NCBI RefSeq assembly: GCF_006569185.2 | Contig: NZ_VIGC02000038.1 | Location: 1 to 50,668 of the forward strand | Reading direction: 5' to 3' | Origin: Litorilinea aerophila | GTDB lineage: Bacteria > Chloroflexota > Anaerolineae > Caldilineales > Caldilineaceae | Length of the DNA stretch: 50,668 nt | In this document: piece by piece, positions 16,688-26,096 of the stretch | How the letters are laid out: each line of letters opens with the position of its first letter | Numbering within the stretch: position 1 is the stretch's first letter | Translations under genes and position numbers: made by a program | Notes under the pieces: generated by a model | Seen by the model: the letters and a program-made list of their open reading frames with translations, nothing else | What the model was told of the DNA's origin: nothing | The model's database searches: none

Positions 16688-18056
16688 ATCGTCCGGCCAG
16701 GAGCCGGCCACCTCCCGGTCGCGCCGTCCGGCGGCAACCCAGGAGGACGCCTGCCCCATCTGCAAGGGGACCGGCTACGTGGTGCCGGATTTGCCTATCG
16801 GCCACCCGGATTTTGGTAAGGCCGTGCCCTGTCGCTGCCAGGCCCAGGCCCGCCTGGAAAAGCGCCTGCGCCGCCTCCAGACCACCAGCAACCTGGCTGC
16901 GTTGAAGCACCTGACCTTTGAGCGCTTCATTCCAGAGCCGGCCCACCTGCCGCCGGACAAGGTCTTTAACCTGCGTCGGGCCTACGACACCTGTGTCTAC
17001 TTCGCCCAAAACCCGGAAGGCTGGCTGCTCCTCACGGGGACCTACGGCTGCGGCAAGACCCACCTGGCCGCGGCCATCGCCAATGCCCGGCTGGCCCAGG
17101 GGGAAGCGGTCCTGTTCATGATCGTGCCGGACCTCCTGGATCACCTGCGGGCCACCTTCAACCCCCAGAGTGAGGTCAGCTACGACAGCCTCTTCGAGCA
17201 GCTGCGCACGGTGCCCCTGCTGATTTTGGATGACCTGGGCACCCAGAGCAGCACGCCGTGGGCCCAGGAGAAGCTCTTCCAGCTCCTGAACTACCGCTAC
17301 AACGCACAACTGCCCACCGTGATCACCACCAACCAGCGGCTGGAGGAGCTGGAGCCCCGGCTGCGCAGCCGGCTGGCCGACCCCAGCCTGGTCAAGCACT
17401 TTCACATCCTGGCCCCGGACTTCCGCACGGGCCGGAACGCCAGCCAGAGCGAGCTGAGCACCCTCAACCTCCACCGGGATCAGCGCTTTGAGAATTTTGA
17501 CCCCCGGCGCAATGACCTGAGCGGCGAAGAGCGGCTCAACCTGCAGAAGGTCTTCGCCATCTGTCAGAACTATGCCCAGGAGCCCCGGGGGTGGCTGGTC
17601 CTCTCCGGCACCTACGGCTGTGGTAAGACCCACCTGGCCGCGGCCATTGCCAACTATCAGGTGGAGCACGCCCAGGGCGATGTGATGTTCATCGTGGTCC
17701 CGGACTTGCTGGACCATCTGCGGGCCGCATTCAGCCCCCAATCCACCACCCCCTACGACCGCCGTTTTGACGAGATCAAAAAGGTTCCCATGTTGGTCCT
17801 GGATGATCTGGGGACGGAGAGCGCCACGCCCTGGGCCCGGGAGAAGCTCTTCCAGCTCCTGAACTACCGCTACAACGCGCTGCTGCCCACGGTGATCACC
17901 ACCAGTTCTCCGCCGGAGCGGATCGAACCCTGGCTGCGCACCCGCATGTTCGACACCGAGCGGTGCCAGTTCTGCGGCATCATCGCCCCCGGCTACCGGG
18001 GAAGCCGCAGCCAGCAGGAGAGCAGTGCCCAGCGGCGGGGCCGTCGCAGCCGCTGA
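16605..18056 (+). CDS. Tandem-duplicated DnaC/DnaI-like helicase-loader AAA+ ATPase
   Basis: The 483-residue protein has an N-terminal CPIC...CRC zinc-binding-like segment, then two AAA+ modules. Each has the same Walker [10 protein letters not shown] (Lys151 and Lys341), an [11 protein letters not shown] block, Walker [10 protein letters not shown] / LVLDDLGTE, and a sensor block [17 protein letters not shown]. DnaC/DnaI loaders normally carry one such module, so this is an internal duplication. CQFC follows in the second module. The first ATG overlaps the dnaD-like gene by 83 bases in another frame; a second ATG 54 bases later would shorten the overlap. It is probably a helicase loader acting with the DnaD-like protein. 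Confidence 0.9.
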   Translation: MKSLAEILKHSGGRTTSPMNTPTSSSAESSGQEPATSRSRRPAATQEDACPICKGTGYVVPDLPIGHPDFGKAVPCRCQAQARLEKRLRRLQTTSNLAALKHLTFERFIPEPAHLPPDKVFNLRRAYDTCVYFAQNPEGWLLLTGTYGCGKTHLAAAIANARLAQGEAVLFMIVPDLLDHLRATFNPQSEVSYDSLFEQLRTVPLLILDDLGTQSSTPWAQEKLFQLLNYRYNAQLPTVITTNQRLEELEPRLRSRLADPSLVKHFHILAPDFRTGRNASQSELSTLNLHRDQRFENFDPRRNDLSGEERLNLQKVFAICQNYAQEPRGWLVLSGTYGCGKTHLAAAIANYQVEHAQGDVMFIVVPDLLDHLRAAFSPQSTTPYDRRFDEIKKVPMLVLDDLGTESATPWAREKLFQLLNYRYNALLPTVITTSSPPERIEPWLRTRMFDTERCQFCGIIAPGYRGSRSQQESSAQRRGRRSR

Positions 18057-18239
18057 GGGCGCGATCATCCGCCGCCGGGTATACCACGGCCCAGGATATC
18101 CGCACCCGGGCTTTGGTTGGCGCAGCTTTTTCCCGCGCCCGGTCGGTTATGTCTTAGCCATGGAGCTGTCTGTCTGTCGAGGCCGTGCGGCGGCAAGCCT
18201 GGCCGCGGGCCTGGATACGTCCGGAACTCCCCCGCCGGT

Positions 18240-18268
18240 TTGGTCGTCCAACTTTAGTATGCTATACT
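18240..18268 (+). promoter_or_regulatory. Promoter for the SH3 lipoprotein gene
   Basis: TTGGTC, 17 bases and TATACT lie about 75 bases upstream of the lipoprotein start, in the 280-base gap after the helicase loader. Nothing else is evident in that gap. Confidence 0.65.
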
Positions 18269-18342
18269 CCGCAACTTGCGAGAGCCTATAACGAGCACAA
18301 TTTGGAATTGGCCCCGGTAGGGGGATATGCCAGGGGATGGTC

Positions 18343-19275
18343 ATGAGCAGCAAAGTGAGACAGACAATTGGGTGGGGAGCTGTACTCCTGTTGACCTGGA
18401 TATTGGCCGGATGTGGACAGCCGGCAGAACCGCCGCTGCCTACCCGGACGCCGGCTCCCACTTTCACGCCAACGCCAGCGGCGCCGCCGGTAGCCAATGC
18501 GCCCAATCCCGCGCCCGTCGCCACCACACCGGCGGTGGAAGAACCGCCGCCGCCGGCCGAGCTGCCGCCCACCGATACACCCACGCCGGAGCCCCCGCCC
18601 ACCCGCCCTGCCGAGGTAGTGATCGGCACTAACATGAATGTGCGGGGTGGGCCCGGCATCAATTACAACATCATCGGCACTGCCAACTCGGGGGAGCGAT
18701 ACCCCATCACCGGCAAAAATCCAGAGGGTACCTGGTGGCAGATCAACTACAACGGCCAGAACGGCTGGGTCTTCGGAGAACTGGTGACTGCCGAGAACGC
18801 CGAGAGCGTCGCGGTGGCGGCCAACATCCCCGCGCCGCCGCCCCCGACGCCCACGCCGGTGCCGCCACCGCCGACGCCCACGCCGGTGCCTCAGCCCCAG
18901 GCGCCGCCCCAGCCAACCTATGAGTTCAACCGGGCCATTTTGCAGCGATGTGCGCCCAACGCTGGCGTGACCTACGTGGAGGGCACCACCTACAAGAACG
19001 GCCAGCCGGTGAACGGCTACCGGGTTGCCTTCAGCTACGCGCCGGATGGGCCCATCGTGGCCACGGTTCAGTCCGGTCCCCACGAGGGGTATCCAGGCTG
19101 GCGTACCGGCTTCTACTCCCACATCCTCAAGGCCGACGGCCCCCGGGAGGGCGATTGGTACTTCTGGATCGTGGACGCCAGCGGCAACCGTATCTCCCAG
19201 ATCGCCCACGTCCACACCGACGGCGAGGCCGGTGACGGCAAGTGTCAGCAGGCGGTCATCGACTTCGACTCGTAG
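18343..19275 (+). CDS. SH3-domain lipoprotein
   Basis: The 310-residue predicted lipoprotein has a signal peptide ending in the lipobox LAGC, with the cysteine near residue 24. A long Pro/Thr spacer follows, then a bacterial SH3 domain (VVIGTNMNVRGGPGINYNII...GWVFGELV, about residues 90-145). A second PTPTPVP spacer precedes a C-terminal beta-rich domain with paired cysteines (LQRCAPN and GDGKCQQ). The SH3 part likely binds peptidoglycan or surface peptides. AGGGG precedes this ATG; another ATG lies six bases upstream. The following glycoside hydrolase starts about 90 bases later. Confidence 0.82.
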   Translation: MSSKVRQTIGWGAVLLLTWILAGCGQPAEPPLPTRTPAPTFTPTPAAPPVANAPNPAPVATTPAVEEPPPPAELPPTDTPTPEPPPTRPAEVVIGTNMNVRGGPGINYNIIGTANSGERYPITGKNPEGTWWQINYNGQNGWVFGELVTAENAESVAVAANIPAPPPPTPTPVPPPPTPTPVPQPQAPPQPTYEFNRAILQRCAPNAGVTYVEGTTYKNGQPVNGYRVAFSYAPDGPIVATVQSGPHEGYPGWRTGFYSHILKADGPREGDWYFWIVDASGNRISQIAHVHTDGEAGDGKCQQAVIDFDS

Positions 19276-19363
19276 GGCAGCCGGGCGCAAATACCTCGGC
19301 CGAAATTCGGCTCCAGTGACCCAGGTCTCGCATCTTGGCACGACCGGGTTGCCGAGAACGCTG

Positions 19364-20650
19364 ATGATGAAAAACGCGGTCAAACAGACGGCCATCCTGT
19401 GGGTCAGCCTGCTCCTTCTGGGTGGGCTGACCCTTTTGATCCTCCAGCTGCCGCCGGTGCGGGCCTGGCTCTGGTACCAGACTGGAGAGGAAGCGTTCAC
19501 CGCGCAGGTCAAAGGGCTGACCGACCTGGCGGGGGGCTGGCTGCGGCCCCGGCTCTCCCTGGCGCCAGATGCACCCATGGACCACACGGATGTCAACCCC
19601 TTCGGCATCAACGTCTTCCTGGAACAGGAGGTGGAGCCGGCCAAGCGGGAACAGGCCGTGGCCATGGCCGCCGCCGCCGGCTACCACTGGCTGCGCCAGG
19701 AGTTCCCCTGGGAGGACATCGAGATCCACGGCAAGGGCGACTTCCAGGACCGACGCCACGAACCCTACCGCTCGGCCTGGGAGAAGTATGACCACATCGT
19801 GGATCTAGCGGAAAAATACCACATGGAGCTCATCGTCCGCCTGAGCAACCCGCCGGCCTGGACCCGGGCCGCAGGGGACGCCGTGGGCACCTACGCCCCT
19901 CCCGACGATGTCCAGGACTTTGCCGATTTCGTCTACGCAGTGGTGAGCCGCTACAAGGGCCGGGTCCGCTACTACCAGCTCTGGAATGAGCCCAACATCT
20001 ATCCCGAATGGGGCGAGCAGCCCGTCAGCCCAGAAGCGTACACCGAGCTGCTGAAGGCCGGGGCCACGGCCGCCCGCGCGGCGGACCCGGACGTGGTGAT
20101 CATCGCTGGCGCACTGGCCGCTACCATCGACCTGGACGGCACCGTCCACGCCGGCCGTAACTTCAGCGACCTCCTCTTCCTCCAGCGCATGTATGACGCG
20201 GGCGCTGCGCCCTACTTCGACATCATGGCCGTCCAGGGCTACGGGCTCTGGTCTGGCCCCACCGACCGGCGCATGCACCCCCGGGTCATCAACATCAGCC
20301 GCCACCTCTACATCCGAGATCTGATGGTCAAAAACGGCGACGCCCACAAGCCCATCTGGATCTCGGAGATGAACTGGAATGCGGCCCCGCCCGATGTGGA
20401 ACCCCGCTACGGCCGGGTCAGCCTGGCGCAGCAGGCCCGTTACCTGCCCCTGGCCTACCGCCGGGTGATTCAAGAGTGGCCCTGGATCGGCGTGGCCGCC
20501 ACCTGGTATCTCAAGCGGGCCAGCGATGATTGGCTGGCCAACCGCCAGCCAGAGGCCTACTTCCAGCTCCTGGCCCCGGACTTTACCCCCCAGCCTGTCT
20601 ACCAGGCCATGAAGGATTTCATCCACAATGGCACGGTGCCCGATGGCTGA
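19364..20650 (+). CDS. Membrane-anchored clan-A glycoside hydrolase (GH39-like)
   Basis: The 428-residue protein has an N-terminal membrane helix (residues 8-28) and an extracytoplasmic TIM-barrel. The acid/base glutamate is Glu209 in QLWNEPN and the candidate nucleophile is Glu335 in IWISEMNW, the spacing expected for clan GH-A. The WNEPN motif and the fold pattern resemble GH39, GH5 or related families; the exact family and substrate cannot be settled by eye. Its 3' end overlaps the next gene, a GT39-type glycosyltransferase, suggesting a shared role in surface glycan handling. Confidence 0.75.
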   Translation: MMKNAVKQTAILWVSLLLLGGLTLLILQLPPVRAWLWYQTGEEAFTAQVKGLTDLAGGWLRPRLSLAPDAPMDHTDVNPFGINVFLEQEVEPAKREQAVAMAAAAGYHWLRQEFPWEDIEIHGKGDFQDRRHEPYRSAWEKYDHIVDLAEKYHMELIVRLSNPPAWTRAAGDAVGTYAPPDDVQDFADFVYAVVSRYKGRVRYYQLWNEPNIYPEWGEQPVSPEAYTELLKAGATAARAADPDVVIIAGALAATIDLDGTVHAGRNFSDLLFLQRMYDAGAAPYFDIMAVQGYGLWSGPTDRRMHPRVINISRHLYIRDLMVKNGDAHKPIWISEMNWNAAPPDVEPRYGRVSLAQQARYLPLAYRRVIQEWPWIGVAATWYLKRASDDWLANRQPEAYFQLLAPDFTPQPVYQAMKDFIHNGTVPDG

Positions 20651-22934
20651 GATGCAAGCCAGCGCCGGCCGGTCCCGCCCACGCCTGGCCTGGCTGGAAC
20701 CCGCCCTGCTGGCTTTCCTGCTGCTGTTGGGCGCCGGCCTGCGCTTCTATCGACTGGATGCTTCCAGCCTGTGGAGTGATGAAGGCAACACCTGGGCCCT
20801 CATGGGGCGCAGTTTTGCCCGCATTGCCCAGGACGCCGCCGCGGACATCCACCCGCCGGGCTACTACTGGCTGCTCAAGCTGTGGACCCTGGCCTTTGGG
20901 GCGGACGTGATCGGCCTGCGCAGTTTTTCCGCGCTGGCGGGGACGCTCCTGCTCTACGGGATCTACCGGATCGGCGTGTTGCTGGGGGGGCGCCGTCTGG
21001 GGCTGCTGGCCCTCCTTTTGGCCGCGCTGAACCCATTCCTGGTCTACTACAGCCAGGAAGCTCGCATGTACATGGCCCTGGCCCTGGCCGGCACCGGCCT
21101 CTTCTGGGCGCTCCTGGTGTTGATGGCTGCACCGGCGGGCAGGGGGTCCCCCCGGGCTGTGGCCCTGGGGTACGTGGCCGCCGGCGCCATCGGCCTGTGG
21201 CTGCACTACAGCTTTCCCGTGCTCCTGGCCGCGGCCGGCCTGGCCTACCTCTGGCACTGGTGGCAAGGAGCGCCCCGGCGCTGGCAAGATCTGGGCCGTT
21301 TTGTGGGGCTCAACGCCGTTGTCCTGGCCCTGTTCTTGCCCTGGCTACCCACAGCCCTGAGCCGGGTCCGCCAGTGGCCCAAAGGCGGTGTGCCCATCGG
21401 CCTGGGCGAGGGCCTGCAGATGCTGCTGGAAACCTTGCTGTTTGGCCCCCTGCGCCAGACGCCAGAACCCACCTGGCCCTGGCTCGTTGCAGCCGGCCTG
21501 TTGCCCCTCCTGGGGCTGTGGGCCCTCCGACGGCGGGAGCAGGCTGTGGCCCTGGGCCTCTGGCTGGCGGCACCGCCTGCGTTGATGTTCGGCTTGGGGT
21601 TGTTCAGCGAGGCCTTTCTGAAGTTTCTCCTCACCATGGCGCCGGCCTGGTGCCTGTTGGCCGCGGCGGCAGCCTGGCTCCTGCCCCGCCGACCTGGGCC
21701 GGGGATGGCCCTGCTGGCCGCCGGCGGGCTGGCCCTGGCCGCCCTCACCCTGCCCGGCTACTATCGCGACCCCACGGCCCGGGACAACTACGCGGGCGTG
21801 GCCCGCTACGTGGCTGCCCTGGGCGATCCAGCCCAGGACCTGGTCCTGCTGGACGCGCCTGGCCAGCAGGAGGTGTGGGCCTACTACGACCCGGGCTTTC
21901 CCGTCCTGGCCCTGCCCCAGCAGCGTCCGCCGGACCCGGAAGCTACCCTGGCCACCCTGGCGGAAGCCGTGGCGGATCGCCGGCAGGTCTTCGCCCTCTT
22001 CTGGGCCACCGATGAGGCCGACCCCGATGGCCTGGTGGAGCGCTGGTTGGATCAACAGGCGTTCAAAGGGTTGGAGAGCTGGCAGGGCAACCTGCGTTTC
22101 GTCGTCTACACCCTGCCCAACCGCCTGACCTGCACTGCCCTTCAGCCGCCGGCTGCCCTGGAAGGGGGCATCACCCTGACGGGCCTCTGCCAGCCCCAGG
22201 TCCCCCAGCAGGTGGCCGCCGGGGACGTCGCGCTGGTGGGGCTGCGCTGGCAGGCCGAAGCGCCGCCCGCGGCCCGCTATAAGGTAACGGTCCAGCTTCT
22301 GGACGCGCGCAGCCAGGTCATTGCCCAGCATGACAGTGAACCGGCCGGCGGCTCTCAGCCCACCGACACCTGGCAACCGGGCACCACCTACGTGGACAAC
22401 CACGGCCTGACCATCCCCCCGGGGACACCGCCAGGGGTCTATCGGCTCATCGTGGCCATGTATGACCCGGCGACCGGCCGGCGGCTGGCCGGCCCCCAGG
22501 GCGACCACATGGCGCTGGGCGAGGTCCACGTGCAGCGGGCGGCCCGGCCCATCCCGTCGGATATCCTGCCGGTGCAACATCGCAGCGACATCGTCCTGGG
22601 CCCTGTCCGGCTGGTGGGCTATGGATTGCACCGCAAGGGCTTCTCCCACCAGCCGGAGGCGCCCATCCAGCCGGGGGATCTGGTGCACTTTACGTTCCTC
22701 TGGCAGGCACCTTCGCCCCTGCCGGCGGACTGGCCGGCGGACCTCCAGTTCACCCTTCGGCTCGGGGAGCAGGTGTTGACCGCGCCCCTGGCCGGCGGCC
22801 TGTATCCCACCGGCCAGTGGCAGGCCGGTGAGCTGGTGCGCGGGGAGTTCGACCTGCCCTACGACGGCAGCCGGGAACGCCCCATCCTGACCGTGGCCGG
22901 CGACCTCTACCGGTTGAGCCCACTGCCCCGCTGA
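20643..22934 (+). CDS. GT39/ArnT-like membrane glycosyltransferase
   Basis: A large membrane protein of 763 residues (768 if started 15 bases upstream). About eleven hydrophobic helices fill residues 15-370. The first external loop holds SSLWSDEGNTW, with the Asp-Glu pair used as catalytic acids in GT39/ArnT/PMT enzymes, followed by DIHPPGYYWLLKLW and YYSQEARMYM. The C-terminal 350 residues form an extracytoplasmic beta-rich region. Such enzymes move sugars from polyprenyl phosphate to lipids or proteins outside the membrane. The start overlaps the glycoside hydrolase stop (ATGGCTGA), so the two genes are translationally coupled. Confidence 0.82.
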   Translation: MAEMQASAGRSRPRLAWLEPALLAFLLLLGAGLRFYRLDASSLWSDEGNTWALMGRSFARIAQDAAADIHPPGYYWLLKLWTLAFGADVIGLRSFSALAGTLLLYGIYRIGVLLGGRRLGLLALLLAALNPFLVYYSQEARMYMALALAGTGLFWALLVLMAAPAGRGSPRAVALGYVAAGAIGLWLHYSFPVLLAAAGLAYLWHWWQGAPRRWQDLGRFVGLNAVVLALFLPWLPTALSRVRQWPKGGVPIGLGEGLQMLLETLLFGPLRQTPEPTWPWLVAAGLLPLLGLWALRRREQAVALGLWLAAPPALMFGLGLFSEAFLKFLLTMAPAWCLLAAAAAWLLPRRPGPGMALLAAGGLALAALTLPGYYRDPTARDNYAGVARYVAALGDPAQDLVLLDAPGQQEVWAYYDPGFPVLALPQQRPPDPEATLATLAEAVADRRQVFALFWATDEADPDGLVERWLDQQAFKGLESWQGNLRFVVYTLPNRLTCTALQPPAALEGGITLTGLCQPQVPQQVAAGDVALVGLRWQAEAPPAARYKVTVQLLDARSQVIAQHDSEPAGGSQPTDTWQPGTTYVDNHGLTIPPGTPPGVYRLIVAMYDPATGRRLAGPQGDHMALGEVHVQRAARPIPSDILPVQHRSDIVLGPVRLVGYGLHRKGFSHQPEAPIQPGDLVHFTFLWQAPSPLPADWPADLQFTLRLGEQVLTAPLAGGLYPTGQWQAGELVRGEFDLPYDGSRERPILTVAGDLYRLSPLPR

Positions 22935-22972
22935 ATTGCCCGGCGGCTGGATGGGCAGGGGTGCGCTTCAGT

Positions 22973-23001
22973 TTGACATAGTACTACGTTTGATATAGCA
23001 T
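22973..23001 (+). promoter_or_regulatory. Promoter with overlapping direct repeats upstream of hxlR-type gene
   Basis: TTGACA, 17 bases and TAGCAT. The decamer TTTGACATAG recurs 17 bases later as TTTGATATAG, so one repeat covers the -35 and the next lies against the -10. This looks like an autoregulatory operator, about 150 bases upstream of the likely start codon. Confidence 0.6.
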
Positions 23002-23148
23002 ATTTTTTGAAGAGTGTTTCGAATCAGAGATGTTGGGTAAACGAGGGCTGACGTGGCGACATCAGACGTGGCAACATCAAACGACAGGACAACCATCCAG
23101 GCTGAGATCGAGGGCTGCGGCCAGGGAAGCGAATTGCAGGAAGAGCCC

Positions 23149-23526
23149 ATGCCGTGCCCGGTAGACGAGGCGGCACGGATCATCGGCCAGAAGTGGATGT
23201 TACAGATCGTCCACCACCTGTTGGACTGTGAGCCCCGGCGCTTCTGCGAGCTTCAGGAGGCGCTGGGCGGGGTCAACCCCAGCACCCTGAGCAGCCGCCT
23301 CAAGATGCTGGAGGAGGAAGGCCTGGTGCGGCGGATTCAGGTGAGTGCCATCCCGCCCCACGTGGAATACAGCCTGACCGAAATGGGCTGTGAACTGCGG
23401 GACGTCATCGAGGCCATCATCGACTGGAGCAACCGCTGGCTCTGTGGGCCGGAGAGCCGTCGCGCCCGGGCTTCTGCCACCGTTTCATCCATCGCCGTAC
23501 CCGCCGAGGATTGCAACCAATCATGA
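23149..23526 (+). CDS. HxlR-family winged-helix transcriptional regulator
   Basis: The 125-residue DNA-binding protein starts MPCPVDEAARIIGQKWMLQI, where CPV...GxKW is the HxlR hallmark. The recognition region is RRFCELQEALGGVNPSTLSSRLKMLEEEGLV. Family members often sense thiol, quinone or aldehyde stress through the N-terminal cysteine, but no target is known here. The ATG has AGGAAG five bases upstream; the frame remains open for 96 bases further upstream from a GTG. Its stop overlaps the next gene (ATGA), so the regulator and the hydrolase are coupled. Confidence 0.87.
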   Translation: MPCPVDEAARIIGQKWMLQIVHHLLDCEPRRFCELQEALGGVNPSTLSSRLKMLEEEGLVRRIQVSAIPPHVEYSLTEMGCELRDVIEAIIDWSNRWLCGPESRRARASATVSSIAVPAEDCNQS

Positions 23527-24170
23527 TCGTCAAAGGACTCACCGTTGGCCTGTTGCAGGAAAACTGCTACATCCTGGGCTGTGAGAAGACCCACCGCGGC
23601 GTGATTGTGGACCCGGGCGACAATGCTCGGGCGATTTTGCGTCTGGTCCGGGAAGCGGGCCTGACCATCGAGAAGATCATCAACACCCACGCCCACCTGG
23701 ACCACGTGCTGGCCGTGGACCCGGTGCGGGAGGCCACCGGTGCCCCCTTCTACCTTCACCAGGCCGACCTGCCGGTGTTGCGGGACGTGCCAGAGCGGGC
23801 CCGCCTCTGGCTGGATTCCGAGGTGGACCCCATCGGCGATCCCGACGGGTTCCTGGAACATGGCCAGCTCATCGAATTTGGCGAAGAGCAGTTGGAAGTT
23901 CGCTTCACCCCTGGCCATTCGCCCGGCCATGTGGTCTTTGTGGACCACAAGAACCGGCAGGTCTTCGCGGGCGATACCCTCTTTCAGGGCAGCATCGGCC
24001 GCTATGACCTGCCCGGCGCCGATGGCCCCACCCTCTTCCGGAGCATCCGGGAACAGCTTCTGACCCTCCCGGACGACTACACCGTCTATCCGGGCCATGG
24101 CCCCGCGACCACCATCGGAACCGAGCGAGTCTTCAATCCGTTTGTGGGAGAAAAAGCGTTTCATTCATAG
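23523..24170 (+). CDS. MBL-fold metallo-hydrolase, glyoxalase II-like
   Basis: The 215-residue metallo-beta-lactamase-fold hydrolase resembles YcbL/GloB-like enzymes. Metal ligands are visible in NTHAHLDHVLAVD, in the later GHSPGHVVFVD, in FAGDTLFQGSIGR and in the final VYPGHGP. The natural substrate may be S-lactoylglutathione-like thioesters or another ester. It overlaps the HxlR-type regulator by four bases, which suggests an inducible detoxification pair. Confidence 0.88.
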   Translation: MIVKGLTVGLLQENCYILGCEKTHRGVIVDPGDNARAILRLVREAGLTIEKIINTHAHLDHVLAVDPVREATGAPFYLHQADLPVLRDVPERARLWLDSEVDPIGDPDGFLEHGQLIEFGEEQLEVRFTPGHSPGHVVFVDHKNRQVFAGDTLFQGSIGRYDLPGADGPTLFRSIREQLLTLPDDYTVYPGHGPATTIGTERVFNPFVGEKAFHS

Positions 24171-24245
24171 TTCGGCCGACCCGTCCCTGCCCGGCGTCAA
24201 GCCGTGGCTTTGGCGCGCCGGGAATCGGCCCCACGTAGAAGGATC

Positions 24246-24893
24246 ATGAGCATGTTGACATTGTCCTATCATCGTCGCAACCACAACATCCATCGCCGCA
24301 TCCACCGCCCCCTGAGCGTCCTCCTCGTCGCGGTCATGGCGCTCTTGCTGGGGGGATGCGGCCTGGGCGTTCGGAAACCCCTGGCCACGCCCACGGCGAT
24401 CCCGACCCTGGCCTTCCCTGAATCAAATGCCCTGAACCCGAACTCCGAGGCGACGCCCACGACCCTACCCGCCCAGGATGCCGGCCATGGGAACACGGCC
24501 GCATCTGAATCGACCGAGGCGTCGACCCCGGAGGCGACGGCCACCCCTGAAGCAGCCACGGGGCGGGTTTTCTTCGTGGAACCGGCCGATCACGCCGTCG
24601 TGCCCCGGACGTTCACCGTGGTGATGGGGGTGGAGGGGCTGGAGGTCCAGCCTGCGGGTGAAGTGGTGCCGGGCGCCGGCCACATGCATATCCTGATCGA
24701 CACCGACTTCATCCCGGCGGGGGAGGTGATCCCCAGCGACGAGCACCATCTCCACTTCGGCGATGGCTCCCTGGAGGCGGAGCTGACCCTGGAGCCGGGT
24801 GAACATGTGCTGCGCCTCCAGTTCGCCGATGGCGCCCACCGGGCGCTGGAGGGCGAGCAATACCGGGACGAGATCACCGTCACCGTTGAGTAG
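24246..24893 (+). CDS. DUF4399-domain lipoprotein
   Basis: The 215-residue predicted lipoprotein has an N-terminal basic region, a hydrophobic helix and the lipobox LLGGC. A Thr/Pro/Ser/Ala-rich spacer (about residues 45-110) follows. The C-terminal DUF4399 domain is marked by RVFFVEPADHAVVP, GHMHILID and DEHHLHFGDG. The conserved histidines suggest metal binding, but no function is established. AAGG lies close upstream; an ATG six bases later gives better spacing. Confidence 0.8.
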   Translation: MSMLTLSYHRRNHNIHRRIHRPLSVLLVAVMALLLGGCGLGVRKPLATPTAIPTLAFPESNALNPNSEATPTTLPAQDAGHGNTAASESTEASTPEATATPEAATGRVFFVEPADHAVVPRTFTVVMGVEGLEVQPAGEVVPGAGHMHILIDTDFIPAGEVIPSDEHHLHFGDGSLEAELTLEPGEHVLRLQFADGAHRALEGEQYRDEITVTVE

Positions 24894-25003
24894 GACTGTT
24901 GAGTCGCGGGTTGTCGACCGGACAACCCATGGGCACGATGCGCAGCTCCAGTGGGCTTCCTCCTGGGGCTGCGCATGCGAGGATGGGAGCGGACACAAAA
25001 ACC

Positions 25004-25375
25004 ATGGCCACAGATGCGGGATTCTTCTCCGGGTGGTTGCAAAAATTGCGCCAGGGATGGCAAAGGCCAGCGGAGCCCCTGGACGCTGCAGAAACGGCCG
25101 GTACCACCACCGGGGGTGGCTCGGAGCAGGAACCGGTGGTGGTCTGGGAGGCCGCCAACCGCATGGAAGCCCAGATAGTCCAGGGACGCCTGGAGAGCGA
25201 AGGAATCCCCGCCATCATCCGGGGCGAAGCCCTGGGCACCATCTATGGCCTGACCACGGGAGAGCTCGCGGCCAGCAAGGTGCTGGTACCGGCACCCCTG
25301 GCCGAGCGGGCCCGGTCCATCCTGGCGGAGGAGAGCGCCTGGGATGAGGGGGACGATGGCCGCGCCGACGTCTAG
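25004..25375 (+). CDS. DUF2007-domain protein
   Basis: The small soluble protein of about 123 residues has a C-terminal domain, VVVWEAANRMEAQIVQGRLE...GIPAIIRGEA, typical of DUF2007 (putative signal-transducing). The function is unknown. The start is uncertain: the frame stays open upstream and an ATG 21 bases earlier is possible. Its 3' end overlaps the ccmA start by 20 bases, so it is likely co-transcribed with the cytochrome c maturation genes. Confidence 0.7.
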   Translation: MATDAGFFSGWLQKLRQGWQRPAEPLDAAETAGTTTGGGSEQEPVVVWEAANRMEAQIVQGRLESEGIPAIIRGEALGTIYGLTTGELAASKVLVPAPLAERARSILAEESAWDEGDDGRADV

Positions 25376-26096
25376 CGGTCGGGATGCCGCTCCCCTGATC
25401 CAGGTGCGCAACCTCCACAAACGCTTTGGTCGCAAGGCGGTCCTGCGGGGTGTGGACCTGTCGGTGGCCGAGGGCGAGGTCATGGCCCTGCTGGGCGCCA
25501 ACGGCGCGGGCAAGACCACCCTCATGCGCATCGTCAGCGGCCTGGCCAAACCGGAGCAGGGCGAGGTGATCCTGGGCGGCGTCTCCCTGCGCCAGGCTGG
25601 CCACGAGTTGCGGCGCTACATCGGCCTGGTCACTCATGCGCCCCTTCTCTACGAACATCTGAGCGGCGAAGAGAACCTGACATTCTTTGCCCGCATGTAC
25701 GACCTGCTCCAGCCCGCCGAGCGCATCGAGGCCGTGTTGCGGGCCGTGGACCTCTGGCCCCGGCGGCGGGATCCGGTGCGCACCTACAGCCGGGGCATGG
25801 TCCAGCGGCTGGCCATCGGCCGGGCCATCCTCCACGATCCCCCGGTGCTCTTGTTGGACGAGCCAGACACTGGCCTGGACCAGGAGAGCGCCCAGATGCT
25901 CCACAGCCTGATTCGGCGCCTGGGCGCCACCAATCGGGCCATCCTCCTTTCCACCCACAACCTGGACCGCGCGGTGGAGTGGGCCGATTCTGTCAGCCTG
26001 CTGGCCGGTGGTAAAATTGTGCTCCAGGAATCGACCGCTGCATTGGACGGGGCCAGGCTCCGGCAGCTGTACCGGCGTGCCCACCAGGTATCATGA
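25356..26096 (+). CDS. ccmA: Heme exporter ATP-binding protein CcmA
   Basis: ATPase of the CcmABCD complex, which releases holo-CcmE during System I cytochrome c maturation. The 246 residues hold Walker A GANGAGKTTLMRIVSG, an ABC signature shortened to YSRGMVQRLAIGRAIL, and Walker B VLLLDEPDTGLDQ. GAGGGGGAC precedes the ATG. It overlaps the DUF2007 gene upstream and ccmB downstream (ATGA). The ccmB-C-D genes that follow settle its role. Confidence 0.88.
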   Translation: MAAPTSSGRDAAPLIQVRNLHKRFGRKAVLRGVDLSVAEGEVMALLGANGAGKTTLMRIVSGLAKPEQGEVILGGVSLRQAGHELRRYIGLVTHAPLLYEHLSGEENLTFFARMYDLLQPAERIEAVLRAVDLWPRRRDPVRTYSRGMVQRLAIGRAILHDPPVLLLDEPDTGLDQESAQMLHSLIRRLGATNRAILLSTHNLDRAVEWADSVSLLAGGKIVLQESTAALDGARLRQLYRRAHQVS

